DNA of 36,704 nucleotides from Candidatus Omnitrophota bacterium (GTDB lineage: Bacteria; Omnitrophota; Gorgyraeia; Zapsychrales; Fredricksoniimonadaceae). The notes beneath the pieces are model-generated. The model searched no databases. It had not been told where the DNA came from and saw nothing but the letters and a program-made list of their open reading frames with translations. A program made the translations under genes and the position numbers. Location of the stretch: assembly GCA_002753745.1 (NCBI GenBank), contig PEAR01000007.1:1-36704 (forward strand), given 5' to 3'. Shown here piece by piece: positions 1 through 8,391 of this stretch. Positions within the stretch are counted from its first letter, which is position 1, and every line of letters starts with the position of its first letter.

Positions 1-15
1 TTTTGTAAATATAAG

Positions 16-58
16 TGAACCCCGGGAGCGGTCATGCTGCACCCGGGGTTCATTCTTT
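16..58. terminator. GC-rich hairpin, terminator-like (copy A of a twin hairpin)
   Basis: A perfect 11-bp inverted repeat (16-26 with 42-52, core CCCCGGG/CCCGGGG) encloses a 15-base loop and is followed by ATTCTTT. An upstream TTTGTAAA lies at 2-9. The same flanks occur around the terminator at 32112-32163, which supports a real terminator or small repeat family. It falls at the very start of the truncated mfd frame, so it may mark the end of an upstream gene or a rearrangement or assembly junction. Confidence 0.5.
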
Positions 59-2001
59 ATACGCGTCAGGCTATTATGTTTTATTCATTAAAATATTTCA
101 TTGGTCAGTCTGTTTCTCTTGAAACTCTGCAGGCCGATATTGCCGGGTTCGGTTATGAACGCGGGACATCGGCTTGTCATGAAGGCCTTTACGCTGTTCG
201 CGGCAGTATTCTCGATATTTTCCCCGCAAATTTTGATTCTCCGATCCGCATTGACCTGGATGATGACAAGATCCGTGCAATCTACTCTTTTAATCTCTTG
301 ACGGCTAAAAATATCTGGGAGCATAAAGCGGTCATTATCCTTCCGGCCCGCAGCAAACGCGGTCAACGGGCAGCAAAGAATGAAGGCGGGTTTACGTCTG
401 TGATGCCGCTAAACAATTTTGTTGATATTGAGCGCGGCGATTATGTAGTGCATAACATGCACGGTATTGGTAAATTCCTGGGCTTCCAGGAAATCAATAT
501 TGATATCAATAAGGTTGAACATTTTGTTATTGAATATCAAGGCGGGGATAAGCTTTTCGTTCCCCGGCGGGACCTTCATCTTGTCCAAAAATATATAGGG
601 TTTTCGAAACGTCCGCCGCGGCTTTTTAAGTTAGGCAGCCGGGAGTGGGAGAAGGTCAGGCGTACGATCGAAAAACGTCTTCAGCGGTTGGCGGCGGAGC
701 TGCTGCATGTTCAGGCGCTGCGGGCCAGTCTGCGAGGACATCCGTTCAGCGCGGATGTGCCTTGGCAGGAATCCTTTGAGAAAAAGTTCCCGTATACAGA
801 AACACCGGATCAGCTTAAATCGACATCAGAAGTTAAAGCGGATATGGAAAGCGTCCAGCCGATGGACAGGCTTTTGTGCGGAGATGTGGGTTATGGTAAG
901 ACTGAAGTCGCCATGCGGGCCGCTTTTAAGGCGGTGATGGACGGTAAACAGGTTGCTGTCCTTGTGCCAACCACGGTCTTGGCCGAACAGCATTACTTTA
1001 ATTTTTCAAAACGGATGCAGGATTATCCGGTGCGGATCGGGATGCTCAGTCGATTTCGGAGCAAGGCTGAACAATCAATGATCGTTAAGGAAGCGGTTGC
1101 CGGTAAGATCGACATTCTTATCGGCACGCATCGGCTGTTATCAAAGGATGTTTCATTTAAGGAGCTTGGGCTGATCATTATTGATGAAGAGCAGCGTTTT
1201 GGCGTTCAGGCCAAAGAACGGCTCAAGCACATGAAGATGCTTGCTGATGTGTTAACATTGACCGCGACCCCAATCCCCCGAACGCTTTACATGGCGTTGG
1301 CCGGCTGCCGTGATATGTCAGTTATTTCAACGCCTCCTCAAAACCGCATACCTGTTTCAACTCATCTGATCGGCTTCGATGAGGAAATTATCGGGGATGC
1401 GATCAGAAAAGAACTGTCTCGCGGCGGGCAAGTGTTCTTTTTACACAACCATATCGAAGATATTACGCCGATCGCCGCGATCATTCGGCGGTTGGTTCCC
1501 AAGGCCCGGTTGGCTGTCGGTCACGGTCAAATGCCTGGACGGGAGCTGGAAAGCATCATGATCAAGTTTCTTAAGGGCGAGGTTGATGTTTTGGTATGTA
1601 CCACTATAATAGAGTCGGGTATTGATATTCCTAACGCTAATACATTGATCGTTAATCGTGCGGAGCGGTTTGGCCTTTCTGATCTTCATCAACTGAGGGG
1701 TCGGGTAGGTCGTATGGATGTAAAAGCTTTCGCCTATTTTGTTGTTCCGGACAATCTCCTTTTGTCGTCGATAGCCAAACGCCGGTTGAAGGCATTGGAG
1801 AAGTTCACGGACCTTGGGGCCGGATTTCAGATCGCTTTTGAGGATCTACAGATCCGCGGCGCCGGCAACTTGTTGGGGGAGCAACAGCACGGCTATATCT
1901 CTAGTATTGGTTTTGATCTTTACTGTCGGATGCTTAAGGAATCAGTGGAAAACATTAAAAAAGAAATGGGGAAGGTCAATGCGATTTCTAAAAGCATTTA
2001 A
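34..2001 (+). CDS. mfd: Compact or truncated Mfd (transcription-repair coupling factor, RNAP-binding translocase part)
   Basis: Mfd displaces stalled RNA polymerase and recruits UvrA to lesions. Visible in order: the end of the UvrB-like module (VRGSILDIFP, about residues 54-63), a CarD-like RNA-polymerase-interacting domain (from about residue 130, ERGDYVVHNMHGIGKF), a RecG-like translocase with Walker A GDVGYGKT, DEEQRF box, TATPIPRT and QLRGRVGR, then the TRG region. The protein is 655 aa against roughly 1,150 for the family. Most of the UvrB-like half, the usual spacer between it and the RNAP-binding domain, and the C-terminal D7 domain are absent. A TGA stop lies in frame at 16-18. The first ATG (34) falls in a hairpin loop and ATG 76 is an alternative; neither has a convincing ribosome site. 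The end overlaps surA by 23 bases. A native short form and a truncated gene both remain possible. Confidence 0.8.
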   Translation: MLHPGFILYTRQAIMFYSLKYFIGQSVSLETLQADIAGFGYERGTSACHEGLYAVRGSILDIFPANFDSPIRIDLDDDKIRAIYSFNLLTAKNIWEHKAVIILPARSKRGQRAAKNEGGFTSVMPLNNFVDIERGDYVVHNMHGIGKFLGFQEINIDINKVEHFVIEYQGGDKLFVPRRDLHLVQKYIGFSKRPPRLFKLGSREWEKVRRTIEKRLQRLAAELLHVQALRASLRGHPFSADVPWQESFEKKFPYTETPDQLKSTSEVKADMESVQPMDRLLCGDVGYGKTEVAMRAAFKAVMDGKQVAVLVPTTVLAEQHYFNFSKRMQDYPVRIGMLSRFRSKAEQSMIVKEAVAGKIDILIGTHRLLSKDVSFKELGLIIIDEEQRFGVQAKERLKHMKMLADVLTLTATPIPRTLYMALAGCRDMSVISTPPQNRIPVSTHLIGFDEEIIGDAIRKELSRGGQVFFLHNHIEDITPIAAIIRRLVPKARLAVGHGQMPGRELESIMIKFLKGEVDVLVCTTIIESGIDIPNANTLIVNRAERFGLSDLHQLRGRVGRMDVKAFAYFVVPDNLLLSSIAKRRLKALEKFTDLGAGFQIAFEDLQIRGAGNLLGEQQHGYISSIGFDLYCRMLKESVENIKKEMGKVNAISKSI

Positions 2002-2917
2002 GACGTTGATATTAGTGTGTGTGTTAACTGGTTTTGCTTTGCCTGCACGGGCTTTGGATGACGCCATTCTCGCTGTGGTCAATGATGAGGTTGTGACGGT
2101 CAAAGACCTTAAGGAATATATGAAAAGCGTTTATGCTCAGCTGCGGATCGAAGGCCGTTCGCCCCAGGAAATCAATGAAGTCATGGCGCAATATGAGAAT
2201 AAAGGGATCGAGCAGTTAATTGAAGATCGTCTTGTTTTATCAGCGGCTGATAAGGCAGGTATTATTATTCGGCCCAAGGCTATTGATGATCGCCTTGAGG
2301 AGATCAAAAAGAAGTATTCTTCGTACCAGGAGTTTCTGGAGGCGATCAACAAAGAGGGAATGACGATCACCGAGATCCGTAAAAAGATCGAAAATCAGAT
2401 CAAAGGCCAGGCGATGGTTAATACGGAAGTGCGTACAAAAGTTTATGTTAATCCCCAGGAAGTTACCGAATATTATTCGGCACATGCCTCTGATTTTTCC
2501 AATAAAGCCCGTGTCTATATTGAAACAATTTTTGTAAAGTCGGCCTTTGGAAAGGATGATGCGCGCAAAAAGATTGATGCTGCATTGGCGGCGGTTAAAG
2601 GCGGGATGGATTTCAAGGCAGCGCTCGCCCAGTTCTCCGAATTACCATCGGTCGGCGAGATTGATATTGATCAGCTGCGGCCTGAGTTTAAAGAGCGGAT
2701 CGACCAGATGAAAGAAGGCGATGTTTCGGAGGTGATCGAAGTTCCCAACGGGTTCTATGTGATCAAGCTCGGCGGCCGCACGGATGCATCCAGCGTTTCG
2801 CTTAAGGATGTTAAAGATCGGATCTATCAGGAACTTTTTGAAAATAAATTCCGTGACCGTTTCAAGACCTGGATTGACGGGTTGCGTAAGAAAGCATATG
2901 TTGAAGTCAAACAGTAA
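1979..2917 (+). CDS. surA: SurA-like periplasmic chaperone / peptidyl-prolyl isomerase
   Basis: Predicted exported folding factor for outer-membrane proteins. The 312-aa product starts with a signal peptide (MRFLKAFKTLILVCVLTGFALPARA) followed by the SurA N-domain signature (DDAILAVVNDEVVTVKDLKEY) and a long helical segment. A single, degenerate parvulin-type domain follows (about residues 175-275), ending in VIEVPNGFYVIKLG. E. coli SurA is longer (about 430 aa) with two parvulin domains, so this is a one-domain type. The ATG at 1979 is preceded by GGGGAAGG and lies inside the mfd end. A longer in-frame extension back to 1814 is only mfd read in another frame. It precedes pdxA and rsmA, as in the E. 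coli surA-pdxA-rsmA operon, which supports the assignment. The isomerase activity is unproven. Confidence 0.85.
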   Translation: MRFLKAFKTLILVCVLTGFALPARALDDAILAVVNDEVVTVKDLKEYMKSVYAQLRIEGRSPQEINEVMAQYENKGIEQLIEDRLVLSAADKAGIIIRPKAIDDRLEEIKKKYSSYQEFLEAINKEGMTITEIRKKIENQIKGQAMVNTEVRTKVYVNPQEVTEYYSAHASDFSNKARVYIETIFVKSAFGKDDARKKIDAALAAVKGGMDFKAALAQFSELPSVGEIDIDQLRPEFKERIDQMKEGDVSEVIEVPNGFYVIKLGGRTDASSVSLKDVKDRIYQELFENKFRDRFKTWIDGLRKKAYVEVKQ

Positions 2918-3836
2918 AGTTATCTTGATCACGCTAGGTGATCCGGCGGGGATCGGCCCGGAGGTAACGTCTAAAGCCCTTCAGAATGTCCGTTTTCCTA
3001 AAGGCGTCGTACCGGTTGTTATCGGCAATCAGCAGGTATGGGAAAGTGTCTGGCCGCAGCGTAAAGATTCTCCGCTTTTTATTCACGTTGCGGACAAAGA
3101 CAAGATTATTCATAAGCCCGGTGTCCCAACTCCGCTGTCCGGAAAAGATTCCCTGTTGTATCTGGAAAAAGCCGTTGAGATGATCAAAAGCGGCTGTGCA
3201 CACGGACTGGTGACGGCGCCGGTTTCAAAAGAATCTATTTGTCGGTTTATACCCGGTTTTAAGGGCCATACAACGTATTTGGCCAGGGCTTTTGGTTGTC
3301 TGAATGTTGAGATGTTATTTGCGGCAGATAAGATGAGGCTGGTGCTAGTGACGCGCCATATCGCGCTCAGAGAAGTTCCTGCGATGATTACGTCCCGTAA
3401 AGTCCTTGACGTGATAACAATAACGAACCGTTTTCTTGTCGAGAGGCTTAAGATTGCACAGCCTAGGATCGCGGTTCTGGGTCTTAATCCTCATGCCGGT
3501 GAGGGCGGGCATATTGGACGGGAGGATGTCAATACAATCGTTCCTGCTATTAACAAGGCTTTGGCGCGGGGTATGAATGTTCACGGACCATTCCCGGCGG
3601 ATACTTTCTTTGAGCCAAGGAATTGCCGGGGCTACGATTTAGTGGTTGCGATGTACCATGATCAGGGGTTAGTTGCTTTAAAGGCTTTGTATTTTGATCG
3701 TCTGGTCAATATTACCGTAGGGCTGCCCTTTATTCGGACATCGCCCGCCCATGGGACGGCGTTCGGGATCGCCGGCAAGGGGGTCGCGGATCCAGGGTCC
3801 ATGACGGCTTCATTGCGGATGGTTTGCGGCTTATGA
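2898..3836 (+). CDS. pdxA: 4-hydroxythreonine-4-phosphate dehydrogenase
   Basis: PdxA oxidises 4-phosphohydroxy-L-threonine with NAD in the DXP-dependent pyridoxal phosphate pathway. Its product is condensed by PdxJ, which is encoded at 22239. The 312-aa product is of normal length. It opens with ITLGDPAGIGPEV and carries the three metal-binding histidine contexts (KGHTTYLAR, NPHAGEGGHIGRED, YHDQGLVALK) and the C-terminal FGIAGKGVADPGSM motif. The ATG at 2898 is used because the family N-terminus begins there; it overlaps the surA end by 20 bases, with only a weak ribosome site (TAAGAA). Its own stop overlaps the rsmA start as ATGA, so translational coupling along the operon is likely. Confidence 0.96.
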   Translation: MLKSNSKVILITLGDPAGIGPEVTSKALQNVRFPKGVVPVVIGNQQVWESVWPQRKDSPLFIHVADKDKIIHKPGVPTPLSGKDSLLYLEKAVEMIKSGCAHGLVTAPVSKESICRFIPGFKGHTTYLARAFGCLNVEMLFAADKMRLVLVTRHIALREVPAMITSRKVLDVITITNRFLVERLKIAQPRIAVLGLNPHAGEGGHIGREDVNTIVPAINKALARGMNVHGPFPADTFFEPRNCRGYDLVVAMYHDQGLVALKALYFDRLVNITVGLPFIRTSPAHGTAFGIAGKGVADPGSMTASLRMVCGL

Positions 3837-4630
3837 GGTCGTTTGTCCCTTCTAAGAAGTTCAGCCAGAACTTCCTGATCGATAAGAATGTTTTGGAACG
3901 GATCGTTGATTCTTGTTCTTTTAAATCAAATGAAACTGTTCTTGAGATAGGTCCCGGTCAAGGCGCCTTGACACGAGTTCTTTTGCCGCGGGTGAAGGAA
4001 ATTATCGCGGTGGAAGCGGACGGTCGTTTAGTATCAGACCTTCGATCGGGCTTTATCGGGCAACCGTTTTCGGTTCATCACGGGGATATTCTGAAATTTG
4101 ATATTTCTTCCGTTGCTGCTGGCAGTTGTATTAATGTTGTGGGGAATGTTCCGTATAATATTTCAACTCCGATTGTTGAAAGGATGATTGCGCAGCGACG
4201 GTGGATAGGATCTCTGCTGATGACGGTGCAGTTTGAATTTGCCAAACGGCTGATCGCCCCTGTGGGGTCAAAAGACTACGGAGTGTTAACCTGCCTGGTC
4301 AGGTGCTTTTCGCAGTCGGCTATATTATTTCGGATCAATAGCCGGGCGTTTCGACCGATGCCTAATGTAGAGTCTTGCTTTGTTCGTATTGATTTTCGTC
4401 GAGAACCTTTGTTTTCTCTCGATGATGCCGTATTCTTTGAAAAGTTGCTGCGGTTGGTTTTTTGCCAGCGCCGCAAGACGATCCTGAATGCTTTGGGGAC
4501 CCTGGCCCCGAGAGGCGTTTTGTCAGTGGCCCTGCGTGGAGCCGGTATCAGCGAAAAATCAAGACCGGAAGATGTAAGTGTGGAAGAATATGCTAGACTA
4601 TCTAATTTATTGGGGCATGTTTCAGGTTGA
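3833..4630 (+). CDS. rsmA: 16S rRNA dimethyladenosine transferase RsmA/KsgA
   Basis: Dimethylates two adjacent adenosines near the 3' end of 16S rRNA during 30S maturation. The 265-aa product has KKFSQNFLID at the N-terminus (family LGQNFL), the SAM-binding VLEIGPGQGALT, an acidic ribose-binding EAD, and the catalytic NVPYNIST motif (NxPY). The C-terminal helical domain contains RRKTILNAL. The start chosen is ATG 3833, overlapping the pdxA stop as ATGA; TTG 3824 is a possible alternative. It follows pdxA directly, as in many proteobacteria. Confidence 0.95.
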   Translation: MRSFVPSKKFSQNFLIDKNVLERIVDSCSFKSNETVLEIGPGQGALTRVLLPRVKEIIAVEADGRLVSDLRSGFIGQPFSVHHGDILKFDISSVAAGSCINVVGNVPYNISTPIVERMIAQRRWIGSLLMTVQFEFAKRLIAPVGSKDYGVLTCLVRCFSQSAILFRINSRAFRPMPNVESCFVRIDFRREPLFSLDDAVFFEKLLRLVFCQRRKTILNALGTLAPRGVLSVALRGAGISEKSRPEDVSVEEYARLSNLLGHVSG

Positions 4631-4648
4631 AGACCAGGAGTTGATAGA

Positions 4649-5029
4649 ATGCAACGACAAATCTTTTATCATGATACAGATGCGGGCGGTATCGTTTATT
4701 ATGGGAACTACCTTAAGTATCTTGAGGAAGCGCGTACCGAATATTTTGAAGAACGCGGTTTAGGGATCAAGCCTTTCTTGTCCCGGGGACTAAGTTATGT
4801 TGTCCGTTCCTGCAATATTGTGTACAAGTCTCCAGCGCGTTATGGGGATATAATCCAGGCGACTGCCGGAGTTTCAAAGTTGACCGGGGCGCAGATCATA
4901 TTTGAACAGACGGTCATTAATAAGGCAACAGGTCAACTTTTGGTAGAGGCTACCGTAGCTTTGGTGTGCCTTGACAAGGATTTTAAACCGCAGCCAATCC
5001 CTGCGGAATTTAAAGAAAAACTTAAATGA
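4649..5029 (+). CDS. ybgC: Acyl-CoA thioesterase, YbgC/FadM (hot-dog fold)
   Basis: A 126-aa 4-hydroxybenzoyl-CoA-thioesterase-type protein. It carries the diagnostic N-terminal active-site segment YHDTDAGGIVYYGNYLKYLEEAR, with the catalytic Asp in DTDAGG. YbgC proteins hydrolyse acyl-CoA thioesters and are often linked to the Tol-Pal envelope system. No tol or pal gene is adjacent here, so the physiological substrate is open. AGGAG lies upstream of the ATG. The 3' end overlaps the sensor kinase start by four bases (ATGA). Confidence 0.92.
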   Translation: MQRQIFYHDTDAGGIVYYGNYLKYLEEARTEYFEERGLGIKPFLSRGLSYVVRSCNIVYKSPARYGDIIQATAGVSKLTGAQIIFEQTVINKATGQLLVEATVALVCLDKDFKPQPIPAEFKEKLK

Positions 5030-6666
5030 AAATATCGGTCAAAGTCATTATTATTGTTGCTGTCTTCATTGTGATCCTGGTGGTGGACGGCTTGTTGAGT
5101 CATCAGCTGCTGTCACGGATGGGAGGGGCACTGCGCGGGGTGGTTAACCGCGATGTCGTTTTAATGCAGACGGCAACGGCTATTACACGTGACCAGCTTC
5201 AAAAAGGCGTCGTTTTTGAGCGTATTCGCCGTATCGCCGAGGAATTGGCTTACCAGCAGACGACCCCGGCTCGCCGCGAGCACCTTTTATTCCATTTGAA
5301 GCTTGGCAAGACTGATCTTGATGATTTGGCTAAGCAAGGTGCGATTTCCATTGTTAATGCCAAGCTGATGGTATCAGAAGATTTGAAAACGTCCCGCAAT
5401 TCGGAAGATACCCAGGAGTTGGTAAAGATTACCGCGATCTTTAAAGAGATCGAGAAAGCCCATATTCATTATGATGTCCTGATCAATGATGTCTTTCGCA
5501 TGTTCGATGAGGGGAAATATGAGCTTTCTCCGGAGGATATAGCCCAGATCCATCGAGATGAACGTAAACTCACGATGGAACTGCAGAACCTGATCGATTC
5601 AGTTGATCATTTTACAAAGTTATCTCTGGCTAAAGCAACGAAATATGAGATAACAGCAGAGATCATTCTCTGGGTGGCGATCCTGTTGAGCCTGCTGGCG
5701 GGGCTGGCGCTGGCGCTGTGGATTATCCGTTCGATCAACACGCCCTTAAAAAAACTGGCCGATGCCGCGGCGCATATCGGGGCTGGTAATCTGAACATCA
5801 ATCTTAACATAAAAACACACGACGAGATCGGCGAAGTTAGTCGTGCGTTTAATTTGATGGTTTTTCAGCTTAACGAATCAAAGTTAAGGCTTGAGCAGCA
5901 GCGCAAAGAACTTGAGAATAATCTGGAACTTACGGAACAGCAGAAGAAGGACCTGGAGAAGGTTAACCGGGAATTGGACCGTTTTGTTCAGACGGTCAGC
6001 CATGATATCCGTTCACCTTTGATGGGCGTCGTTTGGTATGCTGATTTCTTAAAGACCCACTACGGCGCGAACCTTGACAAGAAAGGTCAGGATAGTCTGG
6101 AGGGAGTTTGTCGTAGCGTCGAGCGTGCTAATGACCTGATCAAGGATCTTCTTGAACTGACCCGGTTATCCAGAGTCCGTAACCCATATTCTTGTGTTGA
6201 ACCGATCATCTTGATCGATGAAGTTATTGCGAATCTTGATTATAAGATCAAACAGAATAAGGTTGATCTTCATGTTCAGTCGAAAATGCCGATCGTTGTT
6301 TGTGACGGCATCAAGATCAAGGAAGTTTTTCTTAACCTGATGACCAATGCCATAAAGTTTTCTTCAGGCGGCACCCAGCAGCCCAAAGTCGATGTCTTTT
6401 ATATAGACACTGTTGATGCTCACGAGTTTATCGTTAAAGACAACGGGATCGGAATCGCGCCGGAGTTCCACGACGATATTTTTGCTATCTTCAGGCGTCT
6501 TGACACGACGGGTAAGTATGAAGGGACCGGCGCTGGCCTAAGCATTGTTAAAAGTATTATTGATGACCATGGCGGGAAAGTCTGGGTTGTTTCCGACATC
6601 GGCAAGGGGTCGGAATTCCATTTTACAATTCCAAAAGCTCTGGAAATTCATCGGAAGGCGGATTAA
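5026..6666 (+). CDS. Membrane sensor histidine kinase with HAMP domain (orphan)
   Basis: A 546-aa two-component sensor. A transmembrane helix near residues 4-24 leads into a periplasmic region of about 185 residues with no recognised sensor motif. A second helix (about 212-234) is followed by a HAMP domain (about 235-285) and a coiled coil rich in Glu, Lys and Gln. The HisKA box is VSHDIRSPLMG with phospho-accepting His326. The ATPase domain has N-box NLMTNAIKFS, G1 DNGIGI and G2 GTGAGLSIVKSI. No response regulator is adjacent and the flanking genes are housekeeping, so its partner is probably encoded elsewhere. Its start overlaps ybgC by four bases, implying co-expression. The signal cannot be inferred. 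Confidence 0.93.
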   Translation: MKISVKVIIIVAVFIVILVVDGLLSHQLLSRMGGALRGVVNRDVVLMQTATAITRDQLQKGVVFERIRRIAEELAYQQTTPARREHLLFHLKLGKTDLDDLAKQGAISIVNAKLMVSEDLKTSRNSEDTQELVKITAIFKEIEKAHIHYDVLINDVFRMFDEGKYELSPEDIAQIHRDERKLTMELQNLIDSVDHFTKLSLAKATKYEITAEIILWVAILLSLLAGLALALWIIRSINTPLKKLADAAAHIGAGNLNINLNIKTHDEIGEVSRAFNLMVFQLNESKLRLEQQRKELENNLELTEQQKKDLEKVNRELDRFVQTVSHDIRSPLMGVVWYADFLKTHYGANLDKKGQDSLEGVCRSVERANDLIKDLLELTRLSRVRNPYSCVEPIILIDEVIANLDYKIKQNKVDLHVQSKMPIVVCDGIKIKEVFLNLMTNAIKFSSGGTQQPKVDVFYIDTVDAHEFIVKDNGIGIAPEFHDDIFAIFRRLDTTGKYEGTGAGLSIVKSIIDDHGGKVWVVSDIGKGSEFHFTIPKALEIHRKAD

Positions 6667-6667
6667 G

Positions 6668-6952
6668 ATGATCACCAAAGAAACGGTTAATTATATCGCG
6701 TCACTTTCCCGTTTGCACATTGACGAAGCTGAAAACGCCGGTTTTGTCAGGAACCTGGAAGATATTCTACAGTATGTCGCGAAATTGAATAAGCTGGATG
6801 TTGCAGGAGTTTTGCCGACCAGTCATGTTTTAAAAATGGAAAATGTGTTTCGTGATGATAAAGTATCACCGTCATTAACTCAGCAGGAGGCGCTTTCTTT
6901 TGCTATTGAGAGTCATGCCGGACATTATAAAGTTCCCAAGGTTATTGAATAG
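6668..6952 (+). CDS. gatC: Asp-tRNA(Asn)/Glu-tRNA(Gln) amidotransferase subunit C
   Basis: A small 94-aa subunit that stabilises GatA and links it to GatB. It begins [21 protein letters not shown], the typical GatC N-terminal helix, followed by [16 protein letters not shown] and the extended segment [18 protein letters not shown]. It starts one base after the sensor kinase stop with AAGGCGG upstream; longer in-frame extensions belong to the kinase gene. It is immediately followed by gatA, giving the complete gatC-gatA-gatB order. Confidence 0.94.
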   Translation: MITKETVNYIASLSRLHIDEAENAGFVRNLEDILQYVAKLNKLDVAGVLPTSHVLKMENVFRDDKVSPSLTQQEALSFAIESHAGHYKVPKVIE

Positions 6953-6953
6953 C

Positions 6954-8378
6954 ATGGATCTTTTTAATCTTACTGCCAATCAACTGTTGACAATGATCTC
7001 CTCTGGCCAGATTTCGGCTGCGGATGTACTGTCGTCGGTACGCGTACGGCAACAGGCCGTTGGGCAGAAGACTAATGCCTTTATTCGGACCTACGATGAG
7101 ACCGGGAACGGCGCAGCCTTTCCGGTGCCCATCGGGATCAAGGATAATATTTGCGTTAAAGGCCGCGAGGTTACCTGCGCATCAAAGATCCTTAAAGGTT
7201 TTCGGCCTCCTTACGATGCGGCCGTCGTTGAGAAGATCAAGGCATCCGGCGGGATCGTGCTGGGCAGTTTGAACATGGATGAATTCGCGTTCGGATCCTC
7301 GACAGAATCTTCTTCTTACGGGATTGTACGCAATCCCTGGGATCTGGGTTGTGTTCCCGGCGGGTCATCGGGCGGTTCTGCGGCGGCGGTCGCTGCGGGT
7401 GAGGCGGTCTGGGCGATCGGCAGCGATACCGGCGGGTCCATTCGCCAGCCGGCAAGCTTTTGCGGCGTTGTTGGCCTCAAGCCGACGTATGGTCGTGTGT
7501 CCCGATACGGCCTGATTGCCTTTGGTTCAAGCCTTGATCAGATCGGTCCGATCACGAAAGATACGACCGATTGTGCGCGATTGCTGGGTATCCTGGCAGG
7601 TTTTGACCATCGAGATTCTACGTCGGTTGATTTGCCGGTTCCTGATTATACGAAGTCCCTGGACCGGCATGTCAGAGGGCTGCGCGTCGGTATCCCGAAA
7701 GAATATTTCATTGACGGTATTCAGCCGTCGGTGCTGGCGGCAGTACAGGCCGCGATTGATTTTTACAAAAAAGAAGGCGCTCTTATTTGTGAGATCTCCC
7801 TGCCGCATACTGAATATGCTGTTGCAACGTATTATATAGTAGCGACAGCGGAAGCAAGTTCGAATTTGGCCCGATTTGACGGGGTGGAGTATGGTTTAAG
7901 GGCGGTGCCCTCTAGACCACGCAAAGCCGGGATTGTTGACATGTATGAAGAAACCCGGGCGAAGGGTTTTGGAAATGAGGCTAAACGCCGGATCATGCTG
8001 GGGACATATGTCCTTTCTGCCGGATATTATGATGCATATTATTTACGTGCCCAGAAGGCCCGCACGTTGATTAAAAATGATCTCGATAAGGCGTTTCTTG
8101 ATTGTGATGTCATTCTTTCTCCGACAGCGCCAACAACCGCGTTTCGGATCGGTGAGAAGACGAACGATCCATTATCGATGTATCTTTCGGATATTTTTAC
8201 TATTCCGGCGAATTTGGCAGGTATCCCGGCGATATCATTGCCGTGCGGTTTTGATGAAAAGAATTTGCCGATCGGACTGCAGTTAATGGCAGCCCCGTTC
8301 GCCGAAGAACGATTATTGGCCGCTGCATTTGCCTATGAGCAGGCTCATGGGTGGCATGTACAAAGAGCAAAACTTTAA
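6954..8378 (+). CDS. gatA: Asp-tRNA(Asn)/Glu-tRNA(Gln) amidotransferase subunit A (amidase)
   Basis: Releases ammonia from glutamine for transamidation of mischarged Glu-tRNA(Gln) or Asp-tRNA(Asn). The 474-aa protein shows the amidase signature with the Ser-cisSer-Lys triad. The lysine is in [14 protein letters not shown], the Gly/Ser-rich stretch is [14 protein letters not shown], and the nucleophile segment is [25 protein letters not shown]. The C-terminal [15 protein letters not shown] is also typical. The ATG at 6954 follows the gatC stop by one base, so translation is probably coupled. Confidence 0.97.
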   Translation: MDLFNLTANQLLTMISSGQISAADVLSSVRVRQQAVGQKTNAFIRTYDETGNGAAFPVPIGIKDNICVKGREVTCASKILKGFRPPYDAAVVEKIKASGGIVLGSLNMDEFAFGSSTESSSYGIVRNPWDLGCVPGGSSGGSAAAVAAGEAVWAIGSDTGGSIRQPASFCGVVGLKPTYGRVSRYGLIAFGSSLDQIGPITKDTTDCARLLGILAGFDHRDSTSVDLPVPDYTKSLDRHVRGLRVGIPKEYFIDGIQPSVLAAVQAAIDFYKKEGALICEISLPHTEYAVATYYIVATAEASSNLARFDGVEYGLRAVPSRPRKAGIVDMYEETRAKGFGNEAKRRIMLGTYVLSAGYYDAYYLRAQKARTLIKNDLDKAFLDCDVILSPTAPTTAFRIGEKTNDPLSMYLSDIFTIPANLAGIPAISLPCGFDEKNLPIGLQLMAAPFAEERLLAAAFAYEQAHGWHVQRAKL

Positions 8379-8391
8379 TTTCAGTGAGAAT

